Source of the DNA: Eonycteris spelaea
Taxonomy: Eukaryota; Chordata; Mammalia; Chiroptera; Pteropodidae
Assembly (NCBI GenBank): GCA_003508835.1
Contig: PUFA01000007.1
Coordinates: 12,423,001-12,487,000 of the forward strand
Direction of reading: 5' to 3'
Length of the DNA: 64,000 bases
Numbering within the stretch: position 1 is the first letter of the stretch; each line of letters opens with the position of its first letter. Below the pieces are notes generated by a model that saw only the letters and a list, made by a program, of their open reading frames with translations, made no database searches and was not told the origin of the DNA. Below are positions 13,701 through 23,780 of this stretch, in pieces. Made by a program: the position numbers and the translations under genes.

Positions 13701-16700
13701 GTGTTACGATCTGACGTCACTTAGCTTTTCTGTTTTACTTGTATACGTTAGTGGGTGCATATTAATTTTATATGATTTTATATAATTTTGTCACCTATGT
13801 AAGTTTGTGTATCAGCTACCACAGTCAAGATACTGAACAGTTTTAACACCACAAAAGTCTCTTGTATTATCTTTTTATAACCAATTTTTATACCAGTTTA
13901 AAAAATTCCCCATAAGCATTTTCTATGCCTGCAAAGTATTCGTTGCATATAATGAAGTATTTCTCTGTTAAGATGGACAATTAGATTATGTATAATTATT
14001 TACTGTGTGACTCTTCAATGAACATCTTTGTGTACAGAACTTTTTTCTGTATTTTAGGTTATTTTCCTAAAGATAGGTTCTTAAAATGGGATGACTATCA
14101 AGTCTGCACACTGGGGACATTCAGAGTGTGAAACAGCAATTATGCCACCCAAACTAGAACATAAAACATGCCCTGAAACTAAAAGGGACTCGGTACGCGG
14201 AGAGGAGGAAGGAGAGACTCATGTTTTTCTTTCCTAGGAAAGCGAAGTGACCTGTGTGAGAGTAGAGACCCCGTGGCGAGCTCTCTGCCCTGAACCTCTC
14301 TGGCTGTGGGCTCCTTCCTCTTCTGCGGTCCCCGTGAGGGCTGACCCAGAGCCGAGGGACTCATTCCAGTCTAGACAGGCCGTGGGGGTCACTGTGTTCG
14401 CTTGGGGTCAAGGGCGGAGGTGTGGGACAAGAAGCAGCTTAAAATGTGCAGGCTTTTCAAACCATGATTTAAATTTTTATGTTTTCTAAGTATGTTTTTC
14501 TTAATTTTCTCATGATTTTACTAACTTTTCTTGCTACTCTTTCTGAGATGAGGAGACTATCTCAAATCTCATCTTTTTGTTGTTGTTGTTGTTAAAACAA
14601 TATTTATTTTACAAGTGTCCAGTTCTGAATCTTTTTCTCTCTTTTCTTTTAGGGCAATTTTTTCTGTGTTGGACCTAATGAAAGTGGATATGGCAAACTT
14701 TGCTGTCAGTAGCATTAGGCCACATCTGATGCAGCAGTCAGTGGAATACGAAAGGAAGAAGTTTCAAGAGCTTTTGGAGAAGCAGCCGAGTATGTTTAAT
14801 GCTTTGTGGTGTTCTTTTGTTGTCTGTGTTTTTTTTTTTAAATTTTTTTTTTTAATTTTAGTTGCTGTAGCTTGTTGTATAACAATATTGTCTTTAAATC
14901 AAAACTAAAATCCAGTAAGAGGATACTCTAATTTGAACACAGAAAAAAGCACAAGACATTAGGACTTGAAAAGAAAATTTAATTGACAAGTAACAGAAGT
15001 ATAACTAGGACATAAAAATAGAAATTTGAAAGAATGAAGAAGCCCTAAATGAAATAGGTTTTTAATGAAGACACAAGTTGGAGACAAATTTTATGTTGAC
15101 CTTGATTTTAAAAACATGACAAACTTCCTGTGATGATAAATTCACTTTTCTCCTCCCTGTGAGGTGGGTACATCAAGAAATTTCACTTTGCTTCTGTTTT
15201 ATATTCATAAATCTTCTCTTTTCAGACCCAAAGAAAAGGTCTTATGTTTATGAATCTCTCAAATGACTGCAAGAATTTTTCATTTCTAGGGTGCTTTTTT
15301 TGTCTCTGTATTGGCAGCTGATGTTCTGGGTAAATTGCAGTCTTCGTATCCAATTGATTATGAGTTTTGTTTAGCCTCCAGCTTTGTTGGTTGTAAGATG
15401 AAAATGGCAGTCTCTGGATAGATGACGTTACCTGACCAGAATAGTTAATTCAGCCCTGAGCAGTTGTTCATTCAGCCCCAGATGGAGAAGTCTGAGATGG
15501 TGCTGGGGGTCAGGAGGAGAAGGAAAGAGCTGGGTAGAAGTAGCAGCATTGGAAAGAAGAGTGGCTAATGTTTGTTACATCACGGGTAAATGCGCATAAC
15601 CACACAGAGCCCTTGCACAGTAAACCTGTGAGGTAGGCCACATTTTTTAACTCCATTTTGCAAATGTGAACATAGATTTTGAGAGATTTTTCACCAGAAT
15701 TGATTGACTGCACAGCTCACTCCCTCAGCCAGTATTGTATTGCCCCTTAGGAGACATCCAGGATTGCAGTTTGGTAGACTGAAGAGCCTTAGTGTGAGAG
15801 ACAGAGGCCAGCCCCCCCCCCCCCGCCCCGCCACCTCCTGGGACCAGTGAAGGATACACTGCCGGAGTGGAATGCAGTCCCTGAGCTGGTCAGTCTAGTA
15901 CTCATGACTCACGGCTGCTAAGCTATAGAGTGCTGTCGGCCGAAGCTAAAGGGAGAGTCAAGCTCAGAACCAAGAGCCTGGTGTGATCTCTGTGGAGGGG
16001 ACCAGAGGTGCATCCCCTTAGAGCTGTGAAGAGTGAATCCCAGCCATGGCCTTGGCTGCTCGCTGGGTTTAAGGTGGATTCCACTGGCAGAGCTGTAGCG
16101 TGTTCCAGGGCCTGTTAGGGGGTTTTTGTGGTTTTTTTTTGTTTTGTTTTTTGTTTTGCTCAGATAATGTGGACAGAAAGCTCATTTTCTTTCTCTTATG
16201 TCCCTCAGAGCCTCTCATGCATTACTCAGCCTAGAAAAGTAGAGAGAGCATAATGGTAGATGAAAGACAGCTGAGGTTCCTCTAACAGCACTCCAAGTGC
16301 TGCATGATAGACATCAAACACATGACAGAGCTCACCTCCCGTAGGGCTAAAAGTGAACAAGATTGATACAAGGCCAAGATCTATCAAAGAAAAGCCAGGG
16401 TGGTAGAGAAGAGAGCCAAGGATGGCGGAACATCCTTAGGTGGCAAGGCCTGGCTCCGTGCTTTATACTCACTACCTTGTTCAGTCCTCACGACAGACTG
16501 TGACGTGAAGTTGTACTTTATCTTAGGAATCTACTGTTCAGACAGATTAGGACTTGCTTAACTAAGATCACTCAGCCAGTAATTGGCAATATTGTGATTT
16601 GAAGCGAGTTCTGTTTTGATTTCAAAGTCCGTGCTCTATACCATTACCACACCTCCAGAATGACCTTTTCGAAAGTGATTCCGAGAAGCATCCCTCCTGA

Positions 16701-19700
16701 ATGTCATAGTAATGTTCACAGCCTTGTTTTTCGTAGATTCCCTGGACTTTGTTACTCAGTGGTTGGAAGAAGCTGCAGATGACCTCATGAAGTATAAAAA
16801 AGCCCTTCCAGCCGGGGGAGGGGCTGCTGGCTCTGGGGATAGTCCTATGCCAAATCCTGTTGCTGTCCAGAATTATGCCTACCTGAAGCTTATGAAATGG
16901 GACCACCTCCAGAGACCTTTCCCTGAGGTAGGCACCGCAGAGCAGTCTAACTACGTGTGTCCATTTCTTTTCGTGCTGCCGAACTAAAAAAAAAAAAAAA
17001 AAAAGTTTTGTTATAATTCATATGCCACAAAATTTCTTCGTTTTAAATGGTACAATTTAGTGGTTTTTACTATGTTCACAGAGTTACGTGACCATTACCA
17101 CTATTTAATTTCGGAATATTTTCATCACCCCCAAAAGAAGCCCTGTACCCATTAGCAATCATTACCCTTTCTTCTCTTCTGCAGCTCCCCAGCGACCACT
17201 AATCTGCTTTCTGTCTATGGATTTGCCAATTCTGGACATTTTGTATAAGTGGAAACATACAATTTTAGCCTTTTGTGTCTGGCTTCTTTCACTAAACATA
17301 ATATCCATCCATGTAGTAGCATGTATCAGTATGCCCTTCTTTATTTATTTATTTATTTTTTATTTTTTAGTTGTGTTTTCCTTATTGTGGTGTTTTTAAG
17401 TATACAATTCCTGCAAATAAATGTTTTGGTATCTAGACTCGCCCCTCTTTTTTGAGGGCAGTAGCCTCAGATACTGTTACTTCTCTCAGTATCTTATATA
17501 AGTTCCTGTTTTGTTTTGTTTTTTTTCAGGACATTGTAAACTTAAGACTTCACCTCTTGCCTCTGAGTTCCTTGTTTTGTGCCAGAGGAGGCTCTAAAGA
17601 GGATGTTGACTTGGGGCAGGGGACTAGGGGGAGGTTCCTTTCTGAATAGTGGTATGTTCTTCCCAGAGGGGCAATTCTCAGCCTTTAAAAAATGGCTGTG
17701 GGGAGGCTGGTGTCTACTCTGGGAATTGATCCTTGGAAATCTTCTGCATCCTCAACTCACTTACTGCATACTGTTGGGAGGCATCAGAGTAGGGACACTG
17801 CAGTTTAGCAAAGTGAAGTCAATAAAAAAAGGCTGATGAGACCTCGTCGAAGTATCTGCGTTTGACAATACAGAAGTCTCATTCTTCACAGATAGTGTTT
17901 ACTTCCTGAGAAGAATGCCGGGCTAAGACCCCACATGGTTACTGTCTTGATTTGGTGTGTCAATTTCTTATAGTAAGAACAGTCCTTAAAGTTTATTTGA
18001 TTAACCCAGAAAAACTCAGATCAGACATCATTTATCTCCTCAGCCTCACGCCACACAGTGGACTTTGCCCTGGTAGGCCCGGGGGTGTCTTTAACACAGG
18101 CACACAGTCATGGAAGTTCACTCACTGACCGCTTTCTAGGAGGCTTTTTTGGTTGTTGTCTGTCATTACTACTTTTTCTGTTTACTGTTTATTTTTCTCT
18201 TTATTCCCTTACCAGTTCTTGAGAGCCTCCTTTGTGCTAGGTACTGAGGGTGAATCAGGATAGGCAATCTTGCTTTGTACCTATCTAATGATATAACTTC
18301 TATTTCTTGAGTGTTGCCTCCGCCAGCCAGTTTCCATGCATGGTCTCTTTTCATCTTTCTAACAGCCCTGTGAAGTAGGAATCCTCAGAGGGCTGAGTTG
18401 AAAAAACTTGCGTGAGGTTATGCTGCCTTTAAATGACAGAGTCTGGATTCACACCCAGTCTGCTGCAGCCTTTTTAAGGAAGAAAGGGCTCTGAGATGGA
18501 AGGATAAATCACGCACAACTCCCTTATGGATCTGAAATGACTAGAGAATCGGGGGCGTGGGGAGAGGGGCTGCGGTCCCACTGCCCTCTGCTGGCCAGCC
18601 CAGATCTGCCGCTCGGAGATGCTTTCTGTTGTTTTCATTACAGACTGTGTTGATGGACCAGTCTCGCTTCCAGGAGCTCCAGCTGCAGCTGGAGCAACTG
18701 ACCGTCCTGGGAGCCGTGTTGCTGGTTACGTTCAGCATGGCAGCCTCGGGAATTTCCAGCCAGGCTAACTTCGCTGAGAAACTCAAGATGATTGTGAAGA
18801 TTCTGCTAACGGATATGCATCTGCCGTAAGTGACTAAGGCTTTCAAGGGTGGATGAGAGACAGCAGGGCAGAGAGTATGCTGGAGCAGGGCTCTCCCAGT
18901 GTAAGGCGGTATCCAGGGCCACTGTCTTGTAACTGAGAGGAAACCTTGCCCCCCAATGTCCTTCACCCCAGCATAATTTATTCAGGGTCATATGGTCTAA
19001 ATTAGAATCAACTCTAGGGTTCGCAAGACACTAGGATAATGGCTTTCAAATGTTTGTGAGCAGGACACGGTGGTAAGAAATTTATTATCTATGGTGCCCT
19101 AGTACACACTTGGATACATATGTAACTGAAATAAAAATTTTACAAAGTGAAACTTACCCCCACTATGCTTAATACATCCTGATATTTCAATTTTATTCCA
19201 TTAAAAAAGTACTGGTTGCTACCTACTAAATTGCTTTCACAACCAATAACCATTTGGACAACATAGCCCTAGGGAAAGGTCATATAAGAAATATGCTGTA
19301 GTCCTCAGAGTTGCATGTATGTGATCAAAGTTTTCTGCCCTTTGCACATTCCTCATAGACATTTTGTGATGGGTATAAATGGATTGTTTTATGAACCAGC
19401 ATTAATCCACACTTTTGAGGGCAGCTGCTGTAACTGCTTCTGCAGTTAAGTCAGATTAGGTGAGTTATGTGGTTTACAGTGTATAGAATATTTTTGCATG
19501 GTTCTAAGTGAACACTACACCTGACAAGGTGCACAAAACATGCATGTGTTTAGTGCAATGAGGGGCATGTCCACGTGTTGTGACTGGGGGTTCAAAAGTC
19601 TTGGCTTCGGCCAGGAGGGTGTTTGCTGAGCCGAAGCCTGGGCTGAGGCCCTTGCGCAGGTGTAACCTTGGGCCATCACCTAGGTCCTCCTCCAGCAGAA

Positions 19701-22700
19701 CTGCTCTGTCAAAGCTGCTGATGAGAGGGGCCCTGCCAGGCGTTCCCTTAGGAGCCCATCCGCTGCTGTGTTCACCCTGGCAGGCAGTGGCCAGCACAGA
19801 CTTGGCAGCAGCAGTGAGTCCTGGGGCTCGCATACTGGCCCCCCTCGTTCTGCCTGCCGTACAAAGAATCTAGACCCGGAACAAAGGCTGCTGCCTTCTT
19901 TTAGGATTCCCATCAGCAGGACACTCTAGGAGAGTCTAGGGGCCCCGGGAAATCCTGGTGCTAATTTTCTTAACTTTTGGATTTCAATATTATTTATTCT
20001 TTTAAAGTAGTTAATACACTTACATGTTTCAAAAATCAAAAAGGAAAAAAGGTATCTAAAGAAGTTTCTCTCCCACACACACCTGTCCCATAGCTACCAC
20101 ATTTCTGGATTCTTGTATATTGCTCCCAAGGTATTCAAGATATTCTTAAGTCAATTCCAGGCTTATTTCGCCACACAGATACTAGCAAGAAGTTGGGTTT
20201 TGGGTTGTTGGTCCTGATGTAATCTGCGTCCTCTGCTTCCCACTGCCTTTTCTAGCAAAGACAGAGACAGAGACAGAGAGAGAAAGAGGAGAGGGAAAGG
20301 AAAAGGAAGTCCCTCAGTCAGGTGCACACGGCCTGAGACATTGGAGGCAGGAAAGAGAATCGCAGATTCTTCCTTTGACCGCACCAGTCCATGATTGGTT
20401 ATTGTGACTGTTATCATGATGTTTGATCTGGGTAGGTGTGCACTTTGTTTATAGGTTTTTTTCTTCCCTGGCTTCTCCTTTCCCTTCTCTGCTCAAGCTC
20501 CTTCCATCTGAAGGACACCCTGACTACGGTCGGCGAGAAAGTCTGCCTGGAGGTGAGCAGCTGCCTGTCCCTGTGTGGGTTCACCCCCTTTACCACGGAC
20601 AAGGAGACCGTGCTCAAGGGCCAGATCCAGGCCGTGGCCAGTCCCGACGACCCCATCCGCAGGATCATGGGTATGTTTGGGGGAATGCAGGATGTGGGGA
20701 GGTGCCCTCAGAGAGGCTGGCAGAGAGGTCCCTCTGAAGGAATCTAAAGGGGTTTTGATGGATTATGAGTGCTGGTGAGTGAGGAGAGACTAATTAATCA
20801 CCGTAGTGCCATTAGGGGGACCCAGAGTTTTGGACAAGTGACCTGTCAGCCATCATTGCTCTGAAGGCTCTGACTGGAATCACAGGCCGTGGTTCAAAAC
20901 CCTGCTCTAGCATTGTAAAATAATAGAAAATATGTATATTGGTCTCTCCCCGGGTTCCTGGCCCAGAGCTCAGAAAACCCTTGTAATTTCCTAAGTGTTA
21001 AGAACACTAGGAACATCTTGTGTTCTAATGTTTGGTCTTTGACACTGGTTCCCAACTAGAGCTCCTAAATCATTCAGAATTTCCTGGGTGGTAGGAGTGT
21101 CTTTTCTAGTCAGGGGACTTGATCGGCTCCTGGATGGGGCTGGTCACCAGAAAGACCAAGCCATGATTAGGAGCTAGGAATTTCCGGCCCTTCCTCCATC
21201 CTCCAGAGAGAGGAGAGGGGCTGGAAATGCCTACCCTTGAAGCCTCCATAGAGAGGACTAGGGGATAAGGTGTATTAAGTGCCCACCATAGTAGCTAGCA
21301 GCACATAGTAAGTAGTCAATAAAGAGCTGTTATTAAAAATATTACTGTTGTATTCGCTGTTACTTTTCCTCATCACAGCAGTGGCACTGTGAAAAATTCT
21401 GTTCACTGGTGGATCAAGGAATACAATGTTTATCTAAGTAAAAAAATTCAGATATATCTTTAATGTAATTTAATTTTTAAGTCCCTCCTCACCTCCTTTG
21501 TGATACATATTCAGTATATAAATAATGAAAAATGAGCAGGCTTCAGGCAAAAGCTGAATGATCCATGGTTATCAGACCTCAGGTTGGAGTAGAAGGTTCA
21601 ACCAGAGACACGGGTCTACTTCCAATACGATGAGCGCTTTGATTTTTTTTAATCCTCAACTAATATTTTATGAAAATATTAGATCCATTACATGGACTGA
21701 TGGCTTTTAAAAAATTAGGTTGTTTTATCTCAGCCTGGCATGGGTCACGGTTTCCTTTGTGGATCACTCAGGAGGAGCCCCTCGAAGATACAGCAGGGCC
21801 CTTGGTGGGGATGCAGGAAAGTGCCTGTAAATAAACTGACCAGGGGCTGGGGAGCTGCTCTGTGTCCTGCCATCCGGTTGTTTAGTCATAGCCAGTTATA
21901 GATATGGGCATAAAAACCAGCCCTCAGGTAGGACTGAGACAAGGATCTCTATTTCTGGGTGAGGCTCCCAGCTCTGGGAACCTTAAAAAACCAAACTCAC
22001 TTTGGAACAGAAATGATCAGACTCATCGGTCAGCAGTTTCTGTCAGTGGGTTACTGGGTTCCGAAGGGCGAGAGTTATTTGTCGTTGAGAGGGTTCCCCA
22101 GCACAGGGTGTGGGTATGTAGTTTGAAAAAGCCCATTCAATGTAAATGTCCCTATTGCTTTTGTAATCAAAGCTACAAGAAGTGTGGCACACACTCTTTT
22201 TTGGCTGCTGAAAATACACAGGAGAGTGCAGAAGCATCCTAGAGGGGAGTGGGCTAAACAAGCATCAACTGAAATTATTTCTCAGAGCAGAACAAGCTAA
22301 CAGATGCCAACAGCCCCATGGCCCTCCACTGCAGGCATTAAGGAAGGAAGCACACGCTTCTTCCATGTGGGCTCCGTGGGAAAAGACATCGCAAGCCAAC
22401 AGTGCTGGAATCTGTGATCAGCCATGCTAATGTTGGTCTCAGTGTCTTACTTCCCCGAGAGCAGAACCTATCACCACTATAGTCTCCTTGTATTCATTCA
22501 CACATTTATTCTTGCTTTCCAAATGCATTCTGAGTTTTCACTGGGCCCAGGGTTCATGCCAGACACTGTGCTGGATGCTGGGGAGAGCATGACGAACGAG
22601 ACGAGCATGGTTCCTGCCCTCATGAAACGAACCCTTCGAGGGGGAGAGGAAGCTGCACATGTGATGACTAAGTGCAAGGTGCAATGGGTACCTGGTCCAG

Positions 22701-23024
22701 GCAGTGGTCAGGAAAGACTTTCCTGAAAAGGTGATTTTTAAGCTAAAAACCGAAGCATAACGAGACGTTTGTAAAGTCACCCGAAACGAGAAACAACCAA
22801 CTGCTTTTTTTTCTATCACAGATGCCCGAATCCTGACCTTCTTAGAAACCTACCTTGCCTCGGGTCATCAGAAGCCATTGCCCGCAGTACCTGGGGGATT
22901 GGGTCCAGTCCAAAAAGAGCTAGAGGAAGTTGCTGTTAAATTTGTTCGCCTGGTCAACTACAACAAGATGGTCTTCAGTCCCTACTATGATGCGATCCTC
23001 AGTAAGATCCTTGGCAGAGCCTAG
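1540..23024 (+). CDS. TCP11L1: TCP11L1, T-complex 11-like protein 1 (nine coding exons)
   Basis: Coding exons are 1540-1702, 10805-10937, 12127-12246, 12978-13198, 14653-14789, 16737-16927, 18644-18825, 20498-20670 and 22822-23024, all bounded by AG and GT. The spliced product is recognisable end to end as TCP11L1, a member of the Tcp11 family, about 507 residues as expected. It starts MSDNLDKSN and ends SKILGRA. The acidic, serine-rich N-terminus (about residues 1-60) is followed by the helical Tcp11 domain (about 65-500). Its biochemical role is poorly known; the paralogue TCP11 acts in sperm. I see no catalytic motif, signal peptide or clear membrane segment. The ATG at 1540 is chosen because an in-frame stop lies just upstream and the N-terminus matches the family. 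The exon at 12127 is one base short, which puts TAA at 12140-12142 in frame; this is treated separately. The gene converges on CSTF3. Confidence 0.93.
2680..2790 (+). repeat. MIR SINE fragment
   Basis: GGATGGTTTTAAAGATCAAA, followed by AACACTTAGAACAGTGCTTC and ATAATAAATGCTCAATAAA, is the classic 3' half of MIR. Confidence 0.65.
3196..3319 (+). repeat. 5S rRNA-derived SINE, short form with 15-bp target duplication
   Basis: This is a near full-length 5S rRNA copy: GAAGCTAAGCAGGGTC (box A region) and AGTACTTGGATGGGAGAC (box C) are intact. It ends in the 5S terminus GTAGGCTTT followed by an A-run. A perfect 15-bp direct repeat, ATTCTCATAGAGGTT, flanks it at 3181-3195 and 3320-3334, showing retrotransposition. 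It shares the variant AAGACCAGGTG with the longer copies, where true 5S has AATACCGGGTG, so it belongs to the SINE lineage rather than being a 5S gene. Confidence 0.88.
3730..4490 (+). mobile_element. ERVL-type (MLT2-like) solo LTR
   Basis: Bases about 3765-4490 carry segments I know from ancient mammalian ERVL LTRs: CAGGGCTCCTAAAACC near the 5' side, an AATAAA region near 4190, then GGAATCTGACACTA and GGACACCCAGCTGGTGTCTG near the 3' end. Two related copies lie in this window, one inverted. No viral gene is visible. The exact subfamily is uncertain. Confidence 0.6.
4625..5157 (+). mobile_element. L1 3' fragment (end of ORF2 and 3' UTR)
   Basis: The run TATTTACAATAGCCAAGATA, then ATGGATGAATGGATAAAGAA and TTCACTTATATGTGGAAT, is the C-terminal ORF2 region of L1. 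A G-rich 3' UTR follows, and an A-rich tail ends near 5157. It is 5'-truncated, full of stops and inactive. Confidence 0.85.
5495..5615 (+). repeat. L2/MIR-type fragment
   Basis: GTTTGTTGAGTGCATGCTGT and GTCCTCATGGAGCTCACAGT resemble the L2 3' region (growth of TGAGTGCCTACTATG and CTCATGGAGCTTACA motifs). It is short and diverged. Confidence 0.55.
6196..6408 (+). repeat. 5S rRNA-derived SINE, long form
   Basis: The 5' half is 5S rRNA (GTCTACAGCC, GGAAGCTAAGCA, AGTACTTGGATGGGAGAC) with a roughly 10-base deletion after GCTAAGCA. It is followed by GTAGGTGTAAAA and a non-5S tail containing TCCTTGCAATCTGTGAGGTC and an A-run to 6408. Flanks AGAATTTTAG and AGAATTTAG look like a slightly decayed target duplication. 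This matches the fruit-bat MEG-R type of SINE. Confidence 0.88.
6640..6725 (+). repeat. MIR-like fragment
   Basis: ATTAGGAAACAATGACCCTG and AAGTGACTTGTTCAAGGTCA resemble the MIR core (GAAACTGAGGC, GACTTGCCCAAGGTCACA). Confidence 0.5.
7120..7882 (-). mobile_element. L1M fragment, 3' part
   Basis: On the minus strand this is an old L1 3' end. On the + strand it reads TTTTATTGAGGTTTGA, GCACCAATTTTAAGTGTGCA, then the characteristic series down to GGTTTTAATTTGCATTTTCC. It is interrupted at about 7883 by an LTR and resumes at about 8785. Confidence 0.8.
7885..8783 (-). mobile_element. ERVL-type LTR nested in L1
   Basis: This is a minus-strand relative of the LTR at 3730-4490. The + strand shows CAGCTGGGTGTCCTACAATT (inverse of the GGACACCCAGCTG block), then GAACTCAGGGAAACACTTAC, TGGGAGGGTCCTAAGC and CAGAACAAAAGATGCT. 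It splits one L1 in two, so it inserted after that L1. A short primer-binding-site-like TTTGGTGACC lies next to its 3' end near 8000. No coding capacity is visible. Confidence 0.6.
8785..9570 (-). mobile_element. L1M fragment, continuation (ORF2 region)
   Basis: This continues the L1 broken by the LTR: on the + strand GGCCATTTGTATATCTACTT, GTTCTTTATATATTCTGGAT and GAGTCCTCCAACTTTGTTCT are standard inverted L1 ORF2 sequence. Internal T and A runs and many stops mark it as long dead. Confidence 0.8.
9903..10045 (+). mobile_element. MER5A-like hAT-Charlie fragment
   Basis: TTTTCAAAGTATCACCTCTG, then CTTGTGAGAAATGCACATTC and TCAGGCCCCACCCCAG, match the MER5A/MER5B consensus as I know it. The 3' terminal repeat is lost. 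Confidence 0.7.
10805..10937 (+). CDS. TCP11L1: TCP11L1 second coding exon, residues 55-98
   Basis: The acceptor is TTGTTGCAG before 10805 and the donor is GTAAAG at 10938. It encodes [17 protein letters not shown] onward to VELPEN, the start of the Tcp11 domain. It ends in phase 2. Confidence 0.93.
10938..12126 (+). other. TCP11L1 intron
   Basis: No exon is visible. An L2/L3/MIR-like fragment with GGGCCTGTGCATTATTCTCT and CTAGCACCTGGCACATATCA lies at about 11280-11360. The rest is unrecognised unique sequence. Confidence 0.6.
12127..12246 (+). CDS. TCP11L1: TCP11L1 third coding exon, one base short (apparent frameshift)
   Basis: A long pyrimidine tract leads to CTCCAG before 12127; the donor is GTGAGT at 12247. 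It encodes [20 protein letters not shown] onward in the frame of GTA at 12139. The upstream exon ends in phase 2, so reading through from 12127 gives TAA at 12140-12142. The exon is 120 nt where 121 would keep the frame; the missing base is within about 12130-12138. An AG at 12136-12137 would restore frame as an alternative acceptor, losing about four residues. Confidence 0.88.
12247..12977 (+). other. TCP11L1 intron, no recognised element
   Basis: This is AT-rich sequence between two coding exons. I see no repeat, gene or RNA in it. Confidence 0.6.
12978..13198 (+). CDS. TCP11L1: TCP11L1 fourth coding exon
   Basis: The acceptor is TATTGTAG before 12978 and the donor is GTATGG at 13199. It encodes [20 protein letters not shown] and continues to DIKEIVSLF, about residues 140-212, in the core of the Tcp11 domain. 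It is in frame and ends in phase 2. Confidence 0.93.
13199..14652 (+). other. TCP11L1 intron with two GC-rich blocks and an L1 fragment
   Basis: Bases 13425-13540 and 14160-14450 are GC-rich and keep several CpGs (GGCGCG, GGTACGCGGAG), unlike the surrounding AT-rich intron. They have no supported reading frame. Bases 13555-14080 are an L1 fragment, listed separately. Confidence 0.5.
13555..14080 (-). mobile_element. Old L1 (L1ME-type) 3' fragment
   Basis: The + strand reads GGAATTACGAGAAATAATAC, TTTTCCCCAATGGTAGCATT and CACAGTCAAGATACTGAACA, which is the inverse of L1M 3' UTR sequence. Confidence 0.6.
14653..14789 (+). CDS. TCP11L1: TCP11L1 fifth coding exon
   Basis: The acceptor is TCTTTTAG before 14653 and the donor is GTATGT at 14790. 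It encodes [20 protein letters not shown] to LLEKQP, about residues 213-258, ending in phase 1. Confidence 0.93.
14790..16736 (+). other. TCP11L1 intron
   Basis: It contains a C-homopolymer tract at about 15812-15831, MIR-like fragments near 15590-15720 and 16440-16650, and a T/G-rich run near 16120-16160. Bases 15780-16040 are GC-rich and unrecognised. Confidence 0.55.
16440..16655 (+). repeat. MIR SINE
   Basis: TTAGGACTTGCTTAACTAAG, ATCACTCAGCCAGTAATTGG and AGTCCGTGCTCTATACCATT match the MIR consensus order. It ends about 80 bases before a TCP11L1 acceptor. Confidence 0.65.
16737..16927 (+). CDS. TCP11L1: TCP11L1 sixth coding exon
   Basis: The acceptor is TTTCGTAG before 16737 and the donor is GTAGGC at 16928. 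It encodes [20 protein letters not shown], then a Gly/Ala-rich loop, then [20 protein letters not shown], about residues 259-322. A MIR fragment ends less than 100 bases upstream of the acceptor. Confidence 0.93.
16928..18643 (+). other. TCP11L1 intron
   Basis: It holds an old L1 fragment (16985-17345), a TTTA-type low-complexity stretch at 17340-17370 and a MIR-like fragment at about 18220-18450. The remainder is unrecognised. Confidence 0.55.
16985..17345 (-). mobile_element. Old L1 (L1ME-type) 3' fragment
   Basis: The + strand has TTTAAATGGTACAATTTAGT, then GTGACCATTACCACTATTTA and GCGACCACTAATCTGCTTTC, the inverse of L1M 3' end. It starts in a poly(A) run at 16986-17004. Confidence 0.65.
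18644..18825 (+). CDS. TCP11L1: TCP11L1 seventh coding exon
   Basis: The acceptor is TTCATTACAG before 18644 and the donor is GTAAGT at 18826. It encodes [20 protein letters not shown] to [10 protein letters not shown], about residues 323-382. The run LQLQLEQL is a short leucine-rich helix. It ends in phase 2. Confidence 0.93.
18826..20497 (+). other. TCP11L1 intron with a GC-rich island-like block
   Basis: Bases 19560-19950 are GC-rich and contain short open frames on both strands, but without splice context or recognisable protein. A purine-rich GAGACAGAGA-type stretch lies at 20260-20310. Confidence 0.5.
20498..20670 (+). CDS. TCP11L1: TCP11L1 eighth coding exon
   Basis: The acceptor is TGCTCAAG before 20498 and the donor is GTATGT at 20671. 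It encodes [20 protein letters not shown] to DDPIRRIM, about residues 383-440. GC content is clearly higher than in the flanking introns. Confidence 0.93.
20930..21265 (+). mobile_element. ERVL-type LTR fragment
   Basis: CAGAGCTCAGAAAACCCTTG, AATTTCCTGGGTGGTAGGAG and GGGGCTGGTCACCAGAAAGA correspond to the 5' half of the LTR family also seen at 3730 and 7885. The 3' half is missing. Confidence 0.55.
22490..22735 (+). repeat. L2 LINE 3' fragment
   Basis: CATGCCAGACACTGTGCTGG, ATGCTGGGGAGAGCATGACG and GGTTCCTGCCCTCATGAAAC follow the L2 3' consensus order. Confidence 0.65.
22822..23024 (+). CDS. TCP11L1: TCP11L1 terminal coding exon and stop
   Basis: The acceptor is CTATCACAG before 22822. It encodes [20 protein letters not shown] to [13 protein letters not shown] and stops with TAG at 23022-23024. 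It is in frame with the previous exon, with no internal stop. Confidence 0.94.
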
Positions 23025-23745
23025 CACGTATGCTCCTACAGCGGCGGTGTGATCTACTCAGCTCAGAGTACATGTTCTCAACTATGATCGTGCTTTGGAA
23101 AATGGCTGTTTAGTACATTTCTCTTTAATAGTATTGATTACAAAAGGAAGAATATTATATATCACTGTTGAAAAGACTTGTTGAAAAATGCACTGAATTC
23201 TATTTTGAGGGTTTATATTTATGAGTGCAAGTTTACAAATCAAAGAAGCGTTTTCTTACTTTGCATTTCATAGGTAGCATTCAGGTTTTAAACAGTTGAC
23301 TGCCATGTGTCCCTCCCTTACCCCTGGCATCCCGATTGTACCTGTCTCTCCCTAAAGGCTGGGACCTCCCTTTTGCCATCTGGGTAATTTTTCTTTCAAA
23401 CACTCAAGAGTACCTGACAGCCACCCAAGAACAAAAGAAACAGCCATGGCCGCGTTTAGATTCTGGCCCCCTCGCACAGCCTCCCACCCGGCATCCCGCC
23501 AGGTTCTTCTGTGTTAGCAGGACTACGTGCAGTCTCACTGCCTTCTCCCACCCCATTTATTGCTTTCTCCCTGGCTGACCTAGCCAGAGCCCCAGAGCCT
23601 TTTTGTTGTAGAGGAGTTACTTGATTTTACAAAGCTTATTCTTGTACACAGAATTATTCCTAAGCCTTGATGATAGCAGTTATGACTCATGGGATCTAGA
23701 GGAAGGAAACTCTTTAACTTTTAAACCTTGAAAGTCGAGGAGGAA

Positions 23746-23780
23746 ATATATATATATATATATATACATATATATATTTT
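23746..23780. repeat. (TA)n microsatellite
   Basis: AT alternation continues from about 23746 into a related ATATAT stretch to about 23777, inside the putative TCP11L1 3' UTR. Confidence 0.85.

Larger units (their letters stand above)
20671..22821 (+). other. TCP11L1 intron
   Basis: It holds a fragment of the ERVL-type LTR (20930-21265) and an L2-like fragment near 22490-22735. Bases 21280-22480 are unrecognised. Confidence 0.55.

Noticed and set aside
14247..14489. 80-codon frame as an alternative TCP11L1 exon
   Set aside because: No acceptor/donor pair keeps the frame with the neighbouring exons, and the family protein has no such insert.
18541..18966. 141-codon frame on the minus strand
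   Set aside because: It is antisense to the TCP11L1 exon at 18644-18825, whose GC-rich coding bias keeps the other strand open; the product resembles nothing.
19504..19913. Overlapping open frames in a GC-rich intron block
   Set aside because: They exist on both strands with no splice context, no start context and no recognisable protein; explained by base composition.
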